This document shows, one piece after another, positions 39,844 through 54,300 of a stretch of 64,000 bases of DNA. Every line of letters begins with the position of its first letter. Within the stretch, counting starts at the first letter, position 1. Position numbers and translations under genes: made by a program. The DNA comes from a virus. The stretch spans positions 1 to 64,000 of IMG/VR virus record IMGVR_UViG_3300020416_000001, one strand, 5' to 3'. Under the pieces are notes generated by a model. It worked only from the letters and a program-made list of their open reading frames with translations. It did no database searches and was not told the origin of the DNA.

Positions 39844-40204
39844 AGATTTTGGTATTGGGATGAAAGCAAATCCCAATACTGAAGACTTTTCTGTTGTGAA
39901 GAATGAAAACGCAATCAAACAAGCAATGAAAAACCTGCTGCTGACGCAGTTTGGTGAAAGACCTTTTCAACCCAATACAGGATCACGTGTAAGGGGAATG
40001 CTGTTTGAGAATTTCGATGTCTTTATGATTGAGGGTCTAACTGACGAGATTAAGAACACTCTTCGTCGGTTAGAACCTCGTATTATTGTTAATGACGTTC
40101 GAACTGTAATAGAAGACAGAAACGAACTAGCAGTGGAAATTGATTACACTATTGTCGGTCAGACACTTGTTCAAACTGTTGACTTTCTATTAGAAAAGGC
40201 GTAA
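39797..40204 (+). CDS. 25: baseplate wedge subunit gp25
   Basis: A 135-aa protein, T4 gp25 (132 aa) homologue. KNENAIKQAMKNLLLTQFGERPFQPNTGS followed by a beta part is the classic signature, with EKGRRPFQP-type turn near residues 55-62, and the C-terminus (RNELAVEIDYTIVGQTLVQT) is the typical strand pair. gp25 pairs with gp6 at the inner baseplate and starts sheath polymerisation. Its ATG lies within the preceding small gene; gp6 follows after three bases. Confidence 0.93.
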   Translation: MAYRFKADKNLSRQFRDFGIGMKANPNTEDFSVVKNENAIKQAMKNLLLTQFGERPFQPNTGSRVRGMLFENFDVFMIEGLTDEIKNTLRRLEPRIIVNDVRTVIEDRNELAVEIDYTIVGQTLVQTVDFLLEKA

Positions 40205-40207
40205 AAA

Positions 40208-42292
40208 ATGGCAGCAATTCCCTCAAATCTAACATCATTAGATTTTTCCGAAATAAGAGAATCTATTAGATCATATCTGCGAACCAGAGACGAGTTTACG
40301 GATTATGACTTCGATGGTTCCGCTGCGTCCTATCTTTTGGATGTATTATCATATAACACGTACTATGCTGCGTTCAACGCTAATATGGCGATGAATGAAG
40401 CGTTCTTGGAGTCTGCAACTGTTAGAGACAACGTTGTAAAGATTGCCAAGCAACTTAATTACACTCCTAGATCTATCAAAGCGTCAAAAGCGTGTGTTAG
40501 GTTTAGTGTACAGACAGCACTTCTAGGTGACAACACATCTTACCCAACACAGGTAACTCTTCATAGCGGTGATGTGTTTGTGTCCACAACTAACGGTGAT
40601 GCATATACATTTACTCTACCTAATGACATCAGAGCAACTGTAAACCAATCTGACGGTGTTGCTACGTTTGATAAGGTTATCATCTATCAGGGTAACACTC
40701 TTGAGTTCCAATATACAGTCGATGACGTCAATAAGAGAGAATATCTAGTTCCTGCAGAGAATGTTGACACAGAACTCCTCAGCGTGTCAATTTCTCCCAA
40801 TGCACAGTCAACAGAAATCGATACTTACAATCTAGTACAGAATATTGTAGATGTAGACGGAACTACTCGTGGTTACTTCTTAGAAGAGACTGATGATCTA
40901 CGTTACAACGTCATTTTCGGTGATGGCGTCATTTGTCGTAGATTGATCTCTGGTGAGGTCATCCGTTTGAAGTATGTTCGCACTGACGGTCCAGAAGCGA
41001 ACGGATGTAAGCGTTTTAACTTCATTGGTAGAGTTCAAGACAGCGAAGGTCGTTTTATCAACAACGCAAGCATCTCTCTAGTGACCATAGACGGGTCACA
41101 GGATGGTGAAGCGTTAGAAACTACCTTGAGCATCAAATATAACGCTCCTAGGGCGTTTAACAGTCAGAACAGAGCGGTTACTGAGTCAGATTACGAATAC
41201 ATCACTAAAAAGGTGTATCCTCAGGCAAGATCTGTAACTGCTTATGGTGGAGAGCGTCTTAATCCTCCTGTTTACGGAAAAGTGTATGTTGCAATCCGTA
41301 CGAAGTCTGGTGCAACGTTGAATACCACAACTAAGAAGCGTATCAAGAATAATTTGCAGAAATATGCGATTGCTGCTATTGAACCAGTAATTATCGATCC
41401 TATTTCACTCTATATCAGACCTAAGACTTGGGCGTTCTTTGATGGTACTAAAACTGCGTTGTCTAACAACGAAGTTGCAACAACTATCCTTGGATCTATC
41501 GATCAGTATAACCAACAAGGTTCTGCTGCAAGATTCAATGGACGTATTGACATCTCTGCATATCAGAGAATGATTGATGATGCTGATCCTGCGATTAGCG
41601 GTAACATCACTCATATGACACTCGGTATGAATGTGGAAGGATTTGAATTTGGTCAAACCTTCTCACAATGTGTTGACTTTGAGAATGAGATTGAGAATCC
41701 TAATGACCTGTCTGGTGGTGCTAAGAATGACACTGGATCTGGTGGCACAGGAACTTGTTTACCTAAGTTCTCAAGTGTGAAATCGGGAACATTCTATGCA
41801 ACTGGATATTCTGAGAATTTACTTGCTATCCAAGGCACAGAATCTAACTCAATTTCTGCTACATCATTCATTGATGGAGATACATCAGCACTCCTACCTG
41901 TAAACATCCGTGATGATGGTTATGGGAACTTGATTATGGTTACCAAGCAAGATGAGAAGGAAGTTGTACTCAAATCCTCAGTGGGGACTGTGGATTACAA
42001 GAGTGGACTTGTTTGTGTCGGTCCTATCGATGTAGATTCTACACCTGATGGAACAAACCGTATCCCTGTAACGGTGATTCCTAAATCACCAAATATCAAC
42101 GTAGGTTCTGGCGTTGACCCAACAATCTTTAACCCGATTGTAACAACCGTTGACTACACTATTGACGGCAGCAATATTGGTGCATTTGATCCATTTGACT
42201 TTACTGCAATCAACTTTGACGGAACTCCACTAAATATCATTGACTATCCAACAACAGTATTCGAACTTCCTGAGTTCAACTCCTGTTTCTAA
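40208..42292 (+). CDS. 6: baseplate wedge subunit gp6 (baseplate J family)
   Basis: A 694-aa protein, similar to T4 gp6 (660 aa). The N-terminus (LDFSEIRESIRSYLRTRDEF, then DYDFDGSAASYLLDVLSYN) is diagnostic. YNVIFGDGVICRRLISGEVI and RAFNSQNRAVTESDYEYITKKVYP in the middle are characteristic of the family. gp6 dimers form the inner ring of the baseplate and change conformation on contraction. Directly follows gp25, as is usual in marine T4-like phages. Confidence 0.93.
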   Translation: MAAIPSNLTSLDFSEIRESIRSYLRTRDEFTDYDFDGSAASYLLDVLSYNTYYAAFNANMAMNEAFLESATVRDNVVKIAKQLNYTPRSIKASKACVRFSVQTALLGDNTSYPTQVTLHSGDVFVSTTNGDAYTFTLPNDIRATVNQSDGVATFDKVIIYQGNTLEFQYTVDDVNKREYLVPAENVDTELLSVSISPNAQSTEIDTYNLVQNIVDVDGTTRGYFLEETDDLRYNVIFGDGVICRRLISGEVIRLKYVRTDGPEANGCKRFNFIGRVQDSEGRFINNASISLVTIDGSQDGEALETTLSIKYNAPRAFNSQNRAVTESDYEYITKKVYPQARSVTAYGGERLNPPVYGKVYVAIRTKSGATLNTTTKKRIKNNLQKYAIAAIEPVIIDPISLYIRPKTWAFFDGTKTALSNNEVATTILGSIDQYNQQGSAARFNGRIDISAYQRMIDDADPAISGNITHMTLGMNVEGFEFGQTFSQCVDFENEIENPNDLSGGAKNDTGSGGTGTCLPKFSSVKSGTFYATGYSENLLAIQGTESNSISATSFIDGDTSALLPVNIRDDGYGNLIMVTKQDEKEVVLKSSVGTVDYKSGLVCVGPIDVDSTPDGTNRIPVTVIPKSPNINVGSGVDPTIFNPIVTTVDYTIDGSNIGAFDPFDFTAINFDGTPLNIIDYPTTVFELPEFNSCF

Positions 42293-42310
42293 GACCGCCG
42301 TAGTTAAAAA

Positions 42311-45300
42311 ATGGTTGCACATAACACAGCAATTCAGGTCTCCCAGAGACTGAACAGTCAGATTCCTGCGTTTATCAAGGAAGATCACGACCAGTTCGTC
42401 AACTTGCTGACAGAGTATTACAAGTCACAAGAGAAATCGGGTCGCCCATACGATGTTCTAAACAGCATCTTATCGTATATCGACATCGGATCAGGTGAAT
42501 TTGATCCTAATTTCTTGTCATCAGAGTCTGCTGTGTTGGAGGCGGTCAATCCTACACAGAATAAGATCGTTGCTGAGAATGTAAACTACTTCTTAGAGAA
42601 GGATGGTACGCTAAAGATTGATGATGAAGTTTTATATTATGAGTCTGTAACACATTCCCCTGACATCGTTTTCACTCCTGGGGTCAACAAACAAGAATTT
42701 GACAGAAAGATACAAGAATTCGAACCAATCAATAATCAGTTTGATAGTTCAAAGACAGAATTTAACTTAAGATTACTCGGTAGACCAGTTACACCTCAGT
42801 CTTCCAATCATCTTTTGGTGATTGTAAATGGCGATTTTATGTTCCCTGACAGGGATTACTTTGTTGAGGGTGACAGGATACGCTTTGTAAACCCTCCTGC
42901 AGCGACTACAGGGGCGTTGACAGGTGCTATCAATACCATTCGTTACCTTATCGGTTACACAAGCGTTCCAGTGCGTTCTCTGGACACCATCACAGTTGAT
43001 GCTGATGCAAAAGAATTTCATCTAAAATTAAATACTCAACCATACACTCCTCTTTCAACAGTTTCTTCAATCGTTGTTGTTAACAGAGTTGAGAAAAGAC
43101 CGTTCGAAGACTTCACAGTTTTTAACGATAAACTCATATTCAAGCAGGATGTATCACAAAATGCTACAATCGACGTAAGATCTGTCGAACTGATCGCTCC
43201 TGAATTTGGTTCAGGTGCTGCAGCAGTCTCCCAAATCGAAGGTGGATCTGTTAGTGACATCCTTGTAAAGAATGGTGGTCAAGGTTATAGAGTAAGTTTT
43301 GCTCCTAGAATCACTATTCAGTCAAATAAAGGTCCTGGTGAGGGTGCAACTGCGGAAGCACTCGTAAATGGCATCAAGAATACTCAACTCTTGTTCCCAG
43401 GTCAAGGATATTCATCTAACAATCCTCCTATCGTAGTTGTGGATGATCCTGCTGATTCAGAAGGCAGTAGAGCACAAATTACAGCAATCGTATCTGATGA
43501 AATCGAAGGAGTCTCGGAACTGCGTGTTACATCGTCTGGATCTGGATATGACCGCATTCCTTCAATTAAGTTTGTTAATCCTGGTGGTGCTACTATCACC
43601 GATCCTGTCGTCGAAGGAGGATCAATCAAAACAGGATCAATCTCAGTCATAGACAGGGGTTCAGGGTATTCATCTCCACCTTTGGTGTATATGGATCCTC
43701 CTACTGGAGATAATGCTATCAATGCTACTGCTATTGCAGTTCTTGATGATGACGGTAGGGTTGAACGTATTGACATCATTTCTAACGGTCAAGGATATGA
43801 AGGTGCTATCAGGGCAAGAATTGTTGACCCTGTTGGTGCACAGATCCTTGATGTGTCTTGTACTGGTGGTAGAGTTACTAATATTGAACTACTGACTGGT
43901 GGTAAGGGATACACAGATGCACCTTCTGTGTATATCGTTGATAATAGAAAGGACACTAATGGTCAACCTATTGGTGGTGAGGGTGCAACAGCAGTTGCTA
44001 CCATCTTCAACGGTGAGATCACTGACATCAATATCACTAGTTTCGGTAACGGATACTCTGATACTGAACCTCCTAAGGTCTTTATCGCTGCTCCTCCTGT
44101 ACCTGAGGCGTCTTGTGACGTTGGTTTTGGAGAGATTACTGGTTTCACTATCCACAGTGACGGATCAGGATACGAACCTTCAGCATTTACTGGAGTAAAG
44201 CGCGGAGTTTCTGGTGTTACATCATTTGACCAGAAAGGTCATCAAATTTACAGCAAAGAATCCAGTCTGGTACAGAGTTCTCACGCTAAGGGAGCAGTTA
44301 TTCATAATCTGGATAATCTTTTTGCTAAAGAATTATACAGAAGATTTGTAAATCAATATCTTCCTAATGCGGAAATTGACTACACAAAAGTCAACGCTCC
44401 GCAGATTATCAAGACTATTTCGGATTTCTACGCATCTAAAGGTACGAAGATCTCTACACAGTACCTCTTTAAGATACTTTACTCCGAAAATGTCGATGTT
44501 TCTTATCCTAAGGATGAGGTTATCAAACCATCTGCTGCAACTTGGAACGTAGATACGGTTCTAAGAGCAGAACTTTTAGAAGGATCTCCTGAGAATCTAC
44601 TCGACTCACAGTTGATTCAGTACATTGACGACGTTGATGTTAACGTTAGAGGTGCATCTGCACTGGTTGAGAACGTTATTGCGATCAATACTGGTGTTGG
44701 TACGGTGTATGAACTTGCAATTTCTGAAGAAACACTGCAGGGTGCATTTACAATTCCATATAAGACCACACTGGTTGAGGAACTTTCTACTACAGAGTCT
44801 ATTATTACAGTTGACTCTACGATTGGTTGGCCAGAGAGAAATGGTACAATCCGCATCAATGACGATGAAGTTGTACAGTACAAAGAGAAAACACTGAACC
44901 AGTTCATCGAATGTACTCGTTCTAAGAACGGTGTAGTCGAAGATTGGGACGCAGGTACTATTGTTCACTCTGACATCTTCGTTTATGTCAACCGTGGCAC
45001 TGATACTGAGTGTAAGTTGCGTGTTCTTGGTATTGCTGATGCAGAATCTACAGTTCTATCTGATAACGGTTCATATTACCTCCCTGGAGATAAACTAAAC
45101 GTTGCATCACTTGGTTCTACAACTAACGACAAGAGAATCACCTCTTGGTTGTACAACGTTAAGAAACTAATCAATATTACTCAGATCATCCCTGGTGGTC
45201 TCAATAATCAGACTGCAACTGTTACCTGCTCTAATAATCACGGTCTGTTGGTTGGTGACACTGTTACCATCTACGGTGCGAACCCAACTGTGTTCAACGG

Positions 45301-48300
45301 AACCTTCTTGGTCACATCCCGTATCAATAACACACAGTTTGAATATAACATTCCTGCACCTGCTCCAAACGAACCACAGGGTAACATTCTTCTTTCTGTT
45401 GACCTGAACAAAGGTAAGTCTCCTGAAGAAGGTATCAGCGTTGCTATCAGAGACTTTACTACTAACGTACAGAATACATTCTTCAATGATGATTATGCAT
45501 ATGTTGCATCTTCAGGTATTCCTAACTATGAAGTTGGTCCTTTCCTAGGATCTGCGCTTCTCCCTGGAAACCAACGTAAGTTGATCCGTATTCCTAGAAC
45601 TATCAATACGATCTCTAAGCGTACAGACACAACATTCGGTCCTATTGGTTCTTGGGTCAATGGTGTATCAACTTGGTCTTACAAGTCACAGAACAAGATT
45701 AAGTTTGGTGGAGTGACTGGAATCAGTATTGATGACCCAGGTAAAGGATATGACGCAGCAAACCCTCCTGTCATTGAGATCAATGGTGGCGGTGGTACTG
45801 GTGCTAAAGCAAGTGTTGTTGTTAATGGTGCTCTAAGTGAAATCCAAGTTTCTTCTGGCGGTACTGGTTATACTAGTTCTCCTCTTGTTTCCATTGTGGG
45901 TGGTGGCGGATTTGGTGCAACTGCTACTGCTGTTATTACTAACGGCGTAGTTTCCAAGATTCTCGTCGAAACCCCAGGTCAGGGTTACACTTCACAACCT
46001 GACGTTTCTATATCTGGTGGAGGTGGTACTGGTTGTGCTGCTACTGCACAGGTACGTGGTCCAATTCAGTCTGTAACTGTAGATTCTGCAGGAGCAGCAT
46101 ATACGGCATCTCCTGAGATCAAACTAAACTCTGGTGAGGGTGCTGTTGCACAACCTATCATCATTAACGGTAGAATCGTTTCTATCGCTATCATTGCAGC
46201 AGGAAGAGGATATACAACCGCTCCTGAGATTGTTATCAACGGAGATGGTTACGGTGCTATTGCAAGAGCAACTATCGGTAATGTTGGTGAGGATAGAGGT
46301 AAGGTTATCGGTGTTACTGTTGTAAACAGAGGTATCGGTTACACTACTGGTAATACAACTATCCGCTTGGAAGCGGTTGGTGAATTGGCAGAGTTCACTG
46401 CAAGTGTATTTGAGTGGACTAGAAACCTTCAAGATGAACTAGGACAGAACTTTGATACAGCACGTGGTTACGTGTTTGCAGGTTATAACACTCAGTATGG
46501 TGGTGAGTACGCACACCTTTCTGATCCTAAGCAATTAAGATACGTTCTTGGTGATAACGTATTCAAGAATCAGGCAACTCAACAGTTACAGGAACTTACA
46601 ACTGGATACCAACACTCACCTATTTTGGGTTGGGCGTTTGATGGTAACCCCATCTACGGACCTTATGGTTACATTGATGCTACTAACCAATCATCTGGTG
46701 TCAGAAGGATTCGTTCATCTTACAGAATCAAACCCGCACTTATCTTCGACGCTGCAACTAACCCAGAACCAGTTAGAGCAGATGGTCCTCTTCTTACTGA
46801 TTACATTGCGGGATCATTCATTGATGACTTCGAATATGTCTTCCAAGAGGGTGATCTAGACCAATATAATGGTCGTTTCTGTAAGACTCCTGACTTCCCT
46901 GAAGGTGTTTACGCATATTTCGTATCAATCGACGCATCTGATGCAGGTAATCCTGTATTCCCTTACATTTGTGGTCCTCAACTGTACTCTTCACCTGATG
47001 AGTGGAACTTCTCTCAGAGTGCTGTACAGACAAATATCCCATCTAACGTGGTTAGATTCCGTGATCCTTATGAGGATGTGGATATTGATATTGATCGTAC
47101 ACCTAACCAAGCAACTGACACTCTTGTTACTGAACTTGGTGAGGATCTTATCTTTGAAATCGAAGATACTAACAGAGACGGTCTTATTAATAACCTAGAA
47201 GATACCACACCTATTCAGATCACTGAAGAACCCGTACTACAATTATTTGATTACTACCCTAAAGTTTCTACAAGATCTGTTGTTGACATTGATATTGAGA
47301 CTACGACTAAATTCGAAGACGCTAAAGTTGACGGATTCGTGGTTGAGAACCCAGGTATATCCTATAAGGTTAATGATAAACTGTTCTTTGATAATGAAGG
47401 AACTGATGGTTTTGGTGCATCTGCAAAAGTTGAGGCAGTTAAGGGTCTAGACATTGCAGGTTACTCTTCTTATATGACTGGTGATCAACCAGTTGGTAAG
47501 ATTACCACTGCAACTGAGCACGAACTCCGTGTAAATGATCAGATTATTGTTACCAGTACACCTATTCTTGATGACACTAACAAGACTTTCAAGGTAAAAG
47601 TCATATCTGGTGTTGAAAGAGTTACTGTTGATCAGTCTGGTTTAGGATACTCTGAGGATATTCCTCCTACTTACGAGGTTATCACTAACAGTGGACAAGA
47701 TTTTAACATCGACATCGTTAGAGATGAAGGTGGTAGAGTAGAGAACGTTAATATTATCAACTCTGGTTCAGGATACGACGAAAACAATCCTCCTCAGATT
47801 CGTGTTTCTCATCCTCAGAGATTCAAGAAAGCAACTTACTTCTTATCATTCTTGAAAGAAGCAGGTTCTACTCTTACTATTAATGACATTAAAGTTGCTG
47901 ATGATCGTACCTTCTATGTTTGTGGTAAGACTGAGATTGCAGATGGTGATGTAGCAGGTATTCTTGCTAAGTTCAATAGTGATGGTAGATTGCTTTGGCA
48001 GCGTACACTTATTCCTACTGTTCCTCAGACTGCTGATAAGTCACTTCAGTGGAAATCACTTCATATTGAGAACAGTAATCCTCATAACATCTACGTTATC
48101 GGTGAGACAGTTCCTAATGTAGGTAATCTTACTCACAACCCAGATATTGTTGTTGCTAAGTATCAGTCAGGATTTAATAACGCTAACAACCCTGATGGTA
48201 TCATTCAGTGGCAGCGTGATATTGCAGGCATCTCTGGTTCTACTAGAAGAGACTATGCTTCTAGCATTAGACTTGACCAAGATGGTCGTGTAATGATTGC

Positions 48301-51300
48301 AGGTTATACAGACTCTAACGCAACTGCTCCTGACGATATGTGGGTTGCGTTGATGGATATTGACGGATCTATTATGGAGAAGCGTAAGATCGCTTCTGCT
48401 GCTGCTAGTGAGCATCTACATCAAGTCGAATGGAGAACTGACGATACATTCCTCTTCACTGGTATCTCTGACCCTGCAGGTGCTGCTAACATCATTCTTG
48501 GTGAAACATACTATGATACTGCAACTATCGAGGTTGTATGGTCTAAACAAATTGAATCTGCTGCTTATCAGTTTGCTGATCCTACATTTACTATTGATGA
48601 ATACGGTTCAGTTTATGTAACTGCAACTGCCATTGACACAAACGGTAAGAATTACGGTGTTCTTTATTGTAAGTTTGATAATCAGGACTATACAGCAGTA
48701 TCTGTGTCTAAGATGTACGTTCCTACAGGAAATTACACATCTTGTAAGAATGCAGGTGTTGCTTTTGATGTATTTGGTAATATTGACGTCAGTGCACTTG
48801 TTGAGAGAGATTTCAACGATGTTCAATCAGTTACTGCAAAAATTTCTTGGAACAGTGGCAACATTCTTTCTGCTGCTGAAGCAAAAGAAGATTCTGGTAT
48901 TGGTTATCATCCAACTTGTGTTGCAAATGACAACTCTGGTGATACTTTGGTTGCAGGTAATAAGGTTGAGGCACAGCAACTTGCAATCTTCAACTGGAAC
49001 ACTGCAGACAACCTCTTTGATGAAACATACAATGACACTCTAAAAACTGGTACTAACAAGCAGTGGTATGCAACTGGTAACGCTGTTATTGATAACACCA
49101 AGTTTTATAACGGTGCTTCTTCAGTAAAACTTGATGCACCTAACTCATTGCTCCTCCAATACAGCACAACTGCTGATGTTAGTGTTGAGTGGACAATGGA
49201 AGGTTGGTTTGCTCTTGGTGCTACTCAATATGCTGCACAAGCATCTAAACCTGAATTCTTCGGTATTTACTCTCAGTTAGCACAAGAAGTCAAGGTTGGT
49301 GTTGATGGTACTTCAGGTAGTGCTAATTTTGGTAAGATCTTCCTTGATCTAAATGGAACTACATCATATTCAACTGGTACAGCATTCTGGACTGGATTTA
49401 ACTCAGAGGCGTGGGTTCACGTTGCTATTTCTAAGGAACGCCCTGGTGTTGGTTCTTACATCTATCGTATATACGTCAACGGTGTAGAGGCACATTCAGT
49501 AACTAGTGCCAGTGTTGATGTCAATATGATGCAGGTAACTCTTGGTCCTATCTCAACTCCAAGTTCTCAGAACAACTGGATTGGTTGGGTTGACAACTTT
49601 GTGGTTACACCTTCTGCTAAGTACACAGATGCATTCACTGCAGGACTGATAACTGGTACAAACAAAGTTACTGAAGCATTCATCTATAAGATTGACAAGG
49701 ATAAGACAAAACTTGGAACATTTACTCTAAACGATGTAGAGACTGGACATACTCTTACAACTTCCGCCACAAGCAATTATACGTTTAATACCCAACCTGT
49801 ATCTGTTAACCCTTGGTTGATCGGTCCTGCAGGTATTCAGATTCTTGATTACTCTGATGTTGTATCAACTCACGTCCCTGGAGTTTATACCGTAACATCT
49901 ACTGATGAGGCGTGGGCAAGTAGAACTGCTACTATTCCTACACAAGGTGGTAAGAAACTACTCTTAACTACTAAGGTTATTCCTAAGTTCTATATTAGAG
50001 ACGCAAAATACACTAGTATTGACCTTGTTAAGACAATTACATTCAATCAACCTGCAACCTTTACAAAAGGAACTGTTCTTCAGCAGTATTCTACTATTGG
50101 TGGTAACGATGTTGTATCAGCATATGGTACTGTTGTTGAGGTTGGAACTAGTTCTTGTAAGATCGGTAAGATTATTGGTTCGTTTGATACCTCTAAACTT
50201 CTTAAATCTACCGCAGGTGATGTAAACGAGACAGATAAAGAGTTTACAGTTCTAACTACAACTCCTGTCTGGGAACAAAACCAGAACTATGATGTTGGTG
50301 ATATTGTTTATAGTAACGGTAAGATCTATACATCTGGTACTGCTGCAACTGCAGGTCCTATTGCTCCTAATCATACATCTGGTACTGTCTCTGATGGTAA
50401 CATCAACTGGGCATTTACAAGCGTTGCAGGTACCTTCTCAGTAGATTTGGCGAATAGCGTACACGGTTCAGGTACTCTTGCACAGTTTGCATCTTGGAAA
50501 CCTTTCAATGCTTCTGACTATACTATTAGAATCCAACAGATCTATGATGATTCAGACTTCATTAAGGGTGACACCATTGATGCTGATGCTGTTAACTTGA
50601 CATTTGATGTTGATGCAACTGGTAAGATCGCAACATTTGGTGGTCTTGTTGGTGTTAAGCAGTTCAATCTTCAGGCAAAACTCAATAAAGACGTTATTCC
50701 TTCACAGGGACTAACAAATACTGATCTTGTTTACTGCTCTGCTAATACCAGACATAACTTTGCAGCAACTGACATCATCTTTACTGAAGGATTCTCCACT
50801 AATGAATACAACGGTTCATTCTTTGTGGAAGAAGTATTCACTTCTAGAGACTTTACATACAAATTAAGAAGCACTGCTGTTCAGGATCCAACATTCTCAG
50901 GTTCAGGTTCTTCTGTTTCTAACGTTAATATCTTTGCTAAGCATCCTAAGTTCCTATTTGTTAGAGGACATCAGTATATCTTTGACCTTGACGATTCTTC
51001 TAACCTTGGATACTACCTATCATTCTCTAAAGATAACCAGTATAAACTTGAATATCCATTCATTAACATCATTAGAGAGGGTACACCTGGATTTACTGAT
51101 GATGATTCACCAACTCCATTGGTTAAATTCGTCATCAATGATGATGTTACTAACATTTCATACTACTTTGACCCATCTAGAACCACAGCAGACAACTCTC
51201 CTGTTGGTGAAGGGTCATTTATTGACGTTATTGAGTCTCCTTACCAAGGTACATTTACAATTTCGAAGGTTTCTTCCGATGGATTGGAGTTTGACTTCCC

Positions 51301-54300
51301 ACTTCTTGTTGAACCTGAGAAAACTATCGCTCCTGTTGGTAATAATGAGTTTGGAAACCCACGTTCCTTCTACTCTACAACCTCAATCAAGGCGATTGGA
51401 CCTATTGCAAGCATTAAACTGGTAAACCCAGGTGGATTCTATCAGAAATTACCTATTGTTACTGATATTGCATCTAATAGAGAGATTGAAAAGGTCCGTG
51501 TTAACAACGGTGGTACTGAATATGTCAACGGTGTGTACTATAACGTTCCTATTGCAGGAGATGGTGAAGGTGCAACCTGTAATATCACTGTTCAGGATGA
51601 CGGAGACTTCACTGGTGTCATTACTGATGTTGTTTTAACCTCTGCAGGTAAGGGTTACACCTTTGCATCGATTGATGTAGACGCTATCCCTGGAATTCTT
51701 GGTCCTCTTCTTGCAGGTTCAGGTGCACAACTAGAAGTTGTGATTCCTTCTGAGGGATCTGGTGCATCTGTATTCTTACAAGGTAAGTCAATCGGACGTA
51801 TCAAGAAACTTAAGAACAACGAATTTGGTTTCGGTTATTCTCACGACTATACTTTGAGACCTGAAATCACTTTCCCCGTGAACCTTCAGTTGTTTAATAC
51901 CGCTATTCTTGCAGAAATCAAGATTACAGACCCTGGTTCTGGTTATACATCAACACCTGCTGTTGTTATCGAAGGTGGTGGCGGTACAGGTGCTCAGGCA
52001 GAAGCAGTTATTAAGAACAATAGACTTTCTGAAGTTATTATTAAGGATCCTGGTGCAGGATACAGTTCTGAACCTACAGTTACACTTAAGTCTGAGTTCA
52101 ACTACGTTGTTAACATTGACTTAGGTTATCTACAGTTTAACTTCCCACACGGTATTACAACTGGTGCTGAGATCCAGTTGAGAGCAGAAGATCTTGGATC
52201 TACAGTTGGTATCCTTCCAAAACCAAGTTCTGCAGGTTTGGTTAGTTTGTCATCATCTCAGACTTACTATGCTATCGCAGGTGAGGCAAATGGTCTTGAA
52301 TCTGACCAACTTCGTATCTCACTGACTAAACTTGACGCTGAATCTGGTTCTTACATTACATTCTTGACACAGGGTGAAGGTAGACAGATTCTCTTGACCG
52401 AAGTATTTGGTGGTCAAGCAACTGCAATCGTTGAGACTTCAAGATTCCTTGAGGGTGAACTTGTTTATCAGGGTTCATCACTTGAACTTGCATCTGCTAC
52501 TGGTTATGTTTCTACTAACGAAGGTTGGCAGATCGGACCTAGAATCCTTAAACTTGAGAACTATGACGGTGTTTGGACTGCAGGTGAGCGTGTAACTGGT
52601 GAAGTTTCCCGTGCATCTGGTTTGATTGATAACCTTTCAATCGCTCGTGGTACTCTTAATATTGACTCTCTTACCAATACCCCTGGTCAGTTCATTGATG
52701 ACGTTGGTAAACCATCTGAAATTGTTCAGAAAATACAAGACTCTTACTTCTATCAGAACTTCTCTTACGTTATTAAGTCTGAAACACCTATTAACACTTG
52801 GAGAAAACCTGTTCTAGAAACAAACCACCCTGTTGGTTTCAACCTCTTCGGTGAACTAGCAATTACTGGTGGTAAGGATATTTCTGGAAGAAAGGTTGTA
52901 TCTGATCTAATCAAAGAGGTTAATATCAATGCGTTCACAAATATTAACCAAATCACATCATTTGCTAACGCACAACCCATTTATACTCAGTTCAACAACA
53001 CTGAGGTGCTCTTCAGACAGAAGAGACTGACTAACTCTGAGGAAATCCTTACTTCTATTGTTAAGAAGATCGATAACATTTCTGATGACTTTGACGGTGT
53101 TAGAACTCAGTTCCCACTGAATGTTGAGGGTAGTTCTATCACTGCAACTGAAGATCAGATGTTTGTGCTACTCAATGGTGTTGCACAGTCACCTGGAACT
53201 TCATTCTCTACATCAGGTCCTTCTATTGTGTTCTCTGAACCACCTAAGGCACCTTCTAGAATTAAGTTTAGAACTGTAACCTTTGCTCAGTTATTAATTA
53301 CTCGTATCACCTTTGATTTGATCGGTGGTATCTTCCCGCTATCTGGTAACAGAGTCAGAGGTCTTGTTTCTGAGGCAACTGCTACTGTAGTCGATTCTGG
53401 TACTGATTATATCGATGTAATTAATATTGAGGGAACTTTCCAAGCAGGAGAGGCAGTTCTTAATAGTGCTACTGGTTTCAACTCAACTATTGCTTCAAAC
53501 GGTGTAAGCGGTCTTTCATCTAAGACAATCTTCGAACAAGGTGAAAGAATTACTAACCTTGATGGTAAGTTTGCAATCATTGAAGAGAACAACCTTGATG
53601 ATGGTAATATCAACAATGAACTGGTTGTTTCTAGAACATCTGGTACTGCTGAGTATGAAACTGGTGAATTTGAGATCAAGTTCAACGATATAATCTATTC
53701 TGCAAGATCTAAGATTGCAGCAACAGTTTCTGCTATCGCTCCTTATCAGGATGCAGTTTCAGAACAGATTATTGACACTGTTGACCTTTCACCTTCATCT
53801 AGTTTCTTTGCTCTTGTATTCCAGAGAGTTCCTTCAATCACATATCCTAACGTTATCCTTGATAACATTGGAGATACAGTTATTAACCCAACTGAACTCT
53901 ATGATATTGAATCACCTAATAACCAAGACTTCCTAGATTTCGAATCTGTTCGTAACCAAGAGATTCGTTATGATGGTTTGACTGGTAATGACTTTGCACC
54001 TGGAACTAACATCAGACTTAAGAAGATCTACTTTGGTAACTCTTCTATTAGAACTGTACACGATACCCGTGCAAATAACGCTGCAGAGGCACTAGTTAAG
54101 AACGACAGATTCATCGCTGAAGAAGCGGTGGGAATGATGTTGAATTTCTACCCCTCCTTTACTGTTCCTACAGGTAAAGTTAATTGTGAGGACGACATCG
54201 TTGATATGCTCAATCTAATTGCTTGGCAACTTGAGCACGATGGTAACTCTGAGGTTTGGGATGCTGCAAACTTCTATGTTCAGAACAATACTGTATATCA

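Noticed and set aside
43402-43779. 125-aa minus-strand frame in the giant gene and many similar ones
   Set aside because: Long antisense frames are expected opposite a repetitive 20.8-kb gene with strong codon bias.
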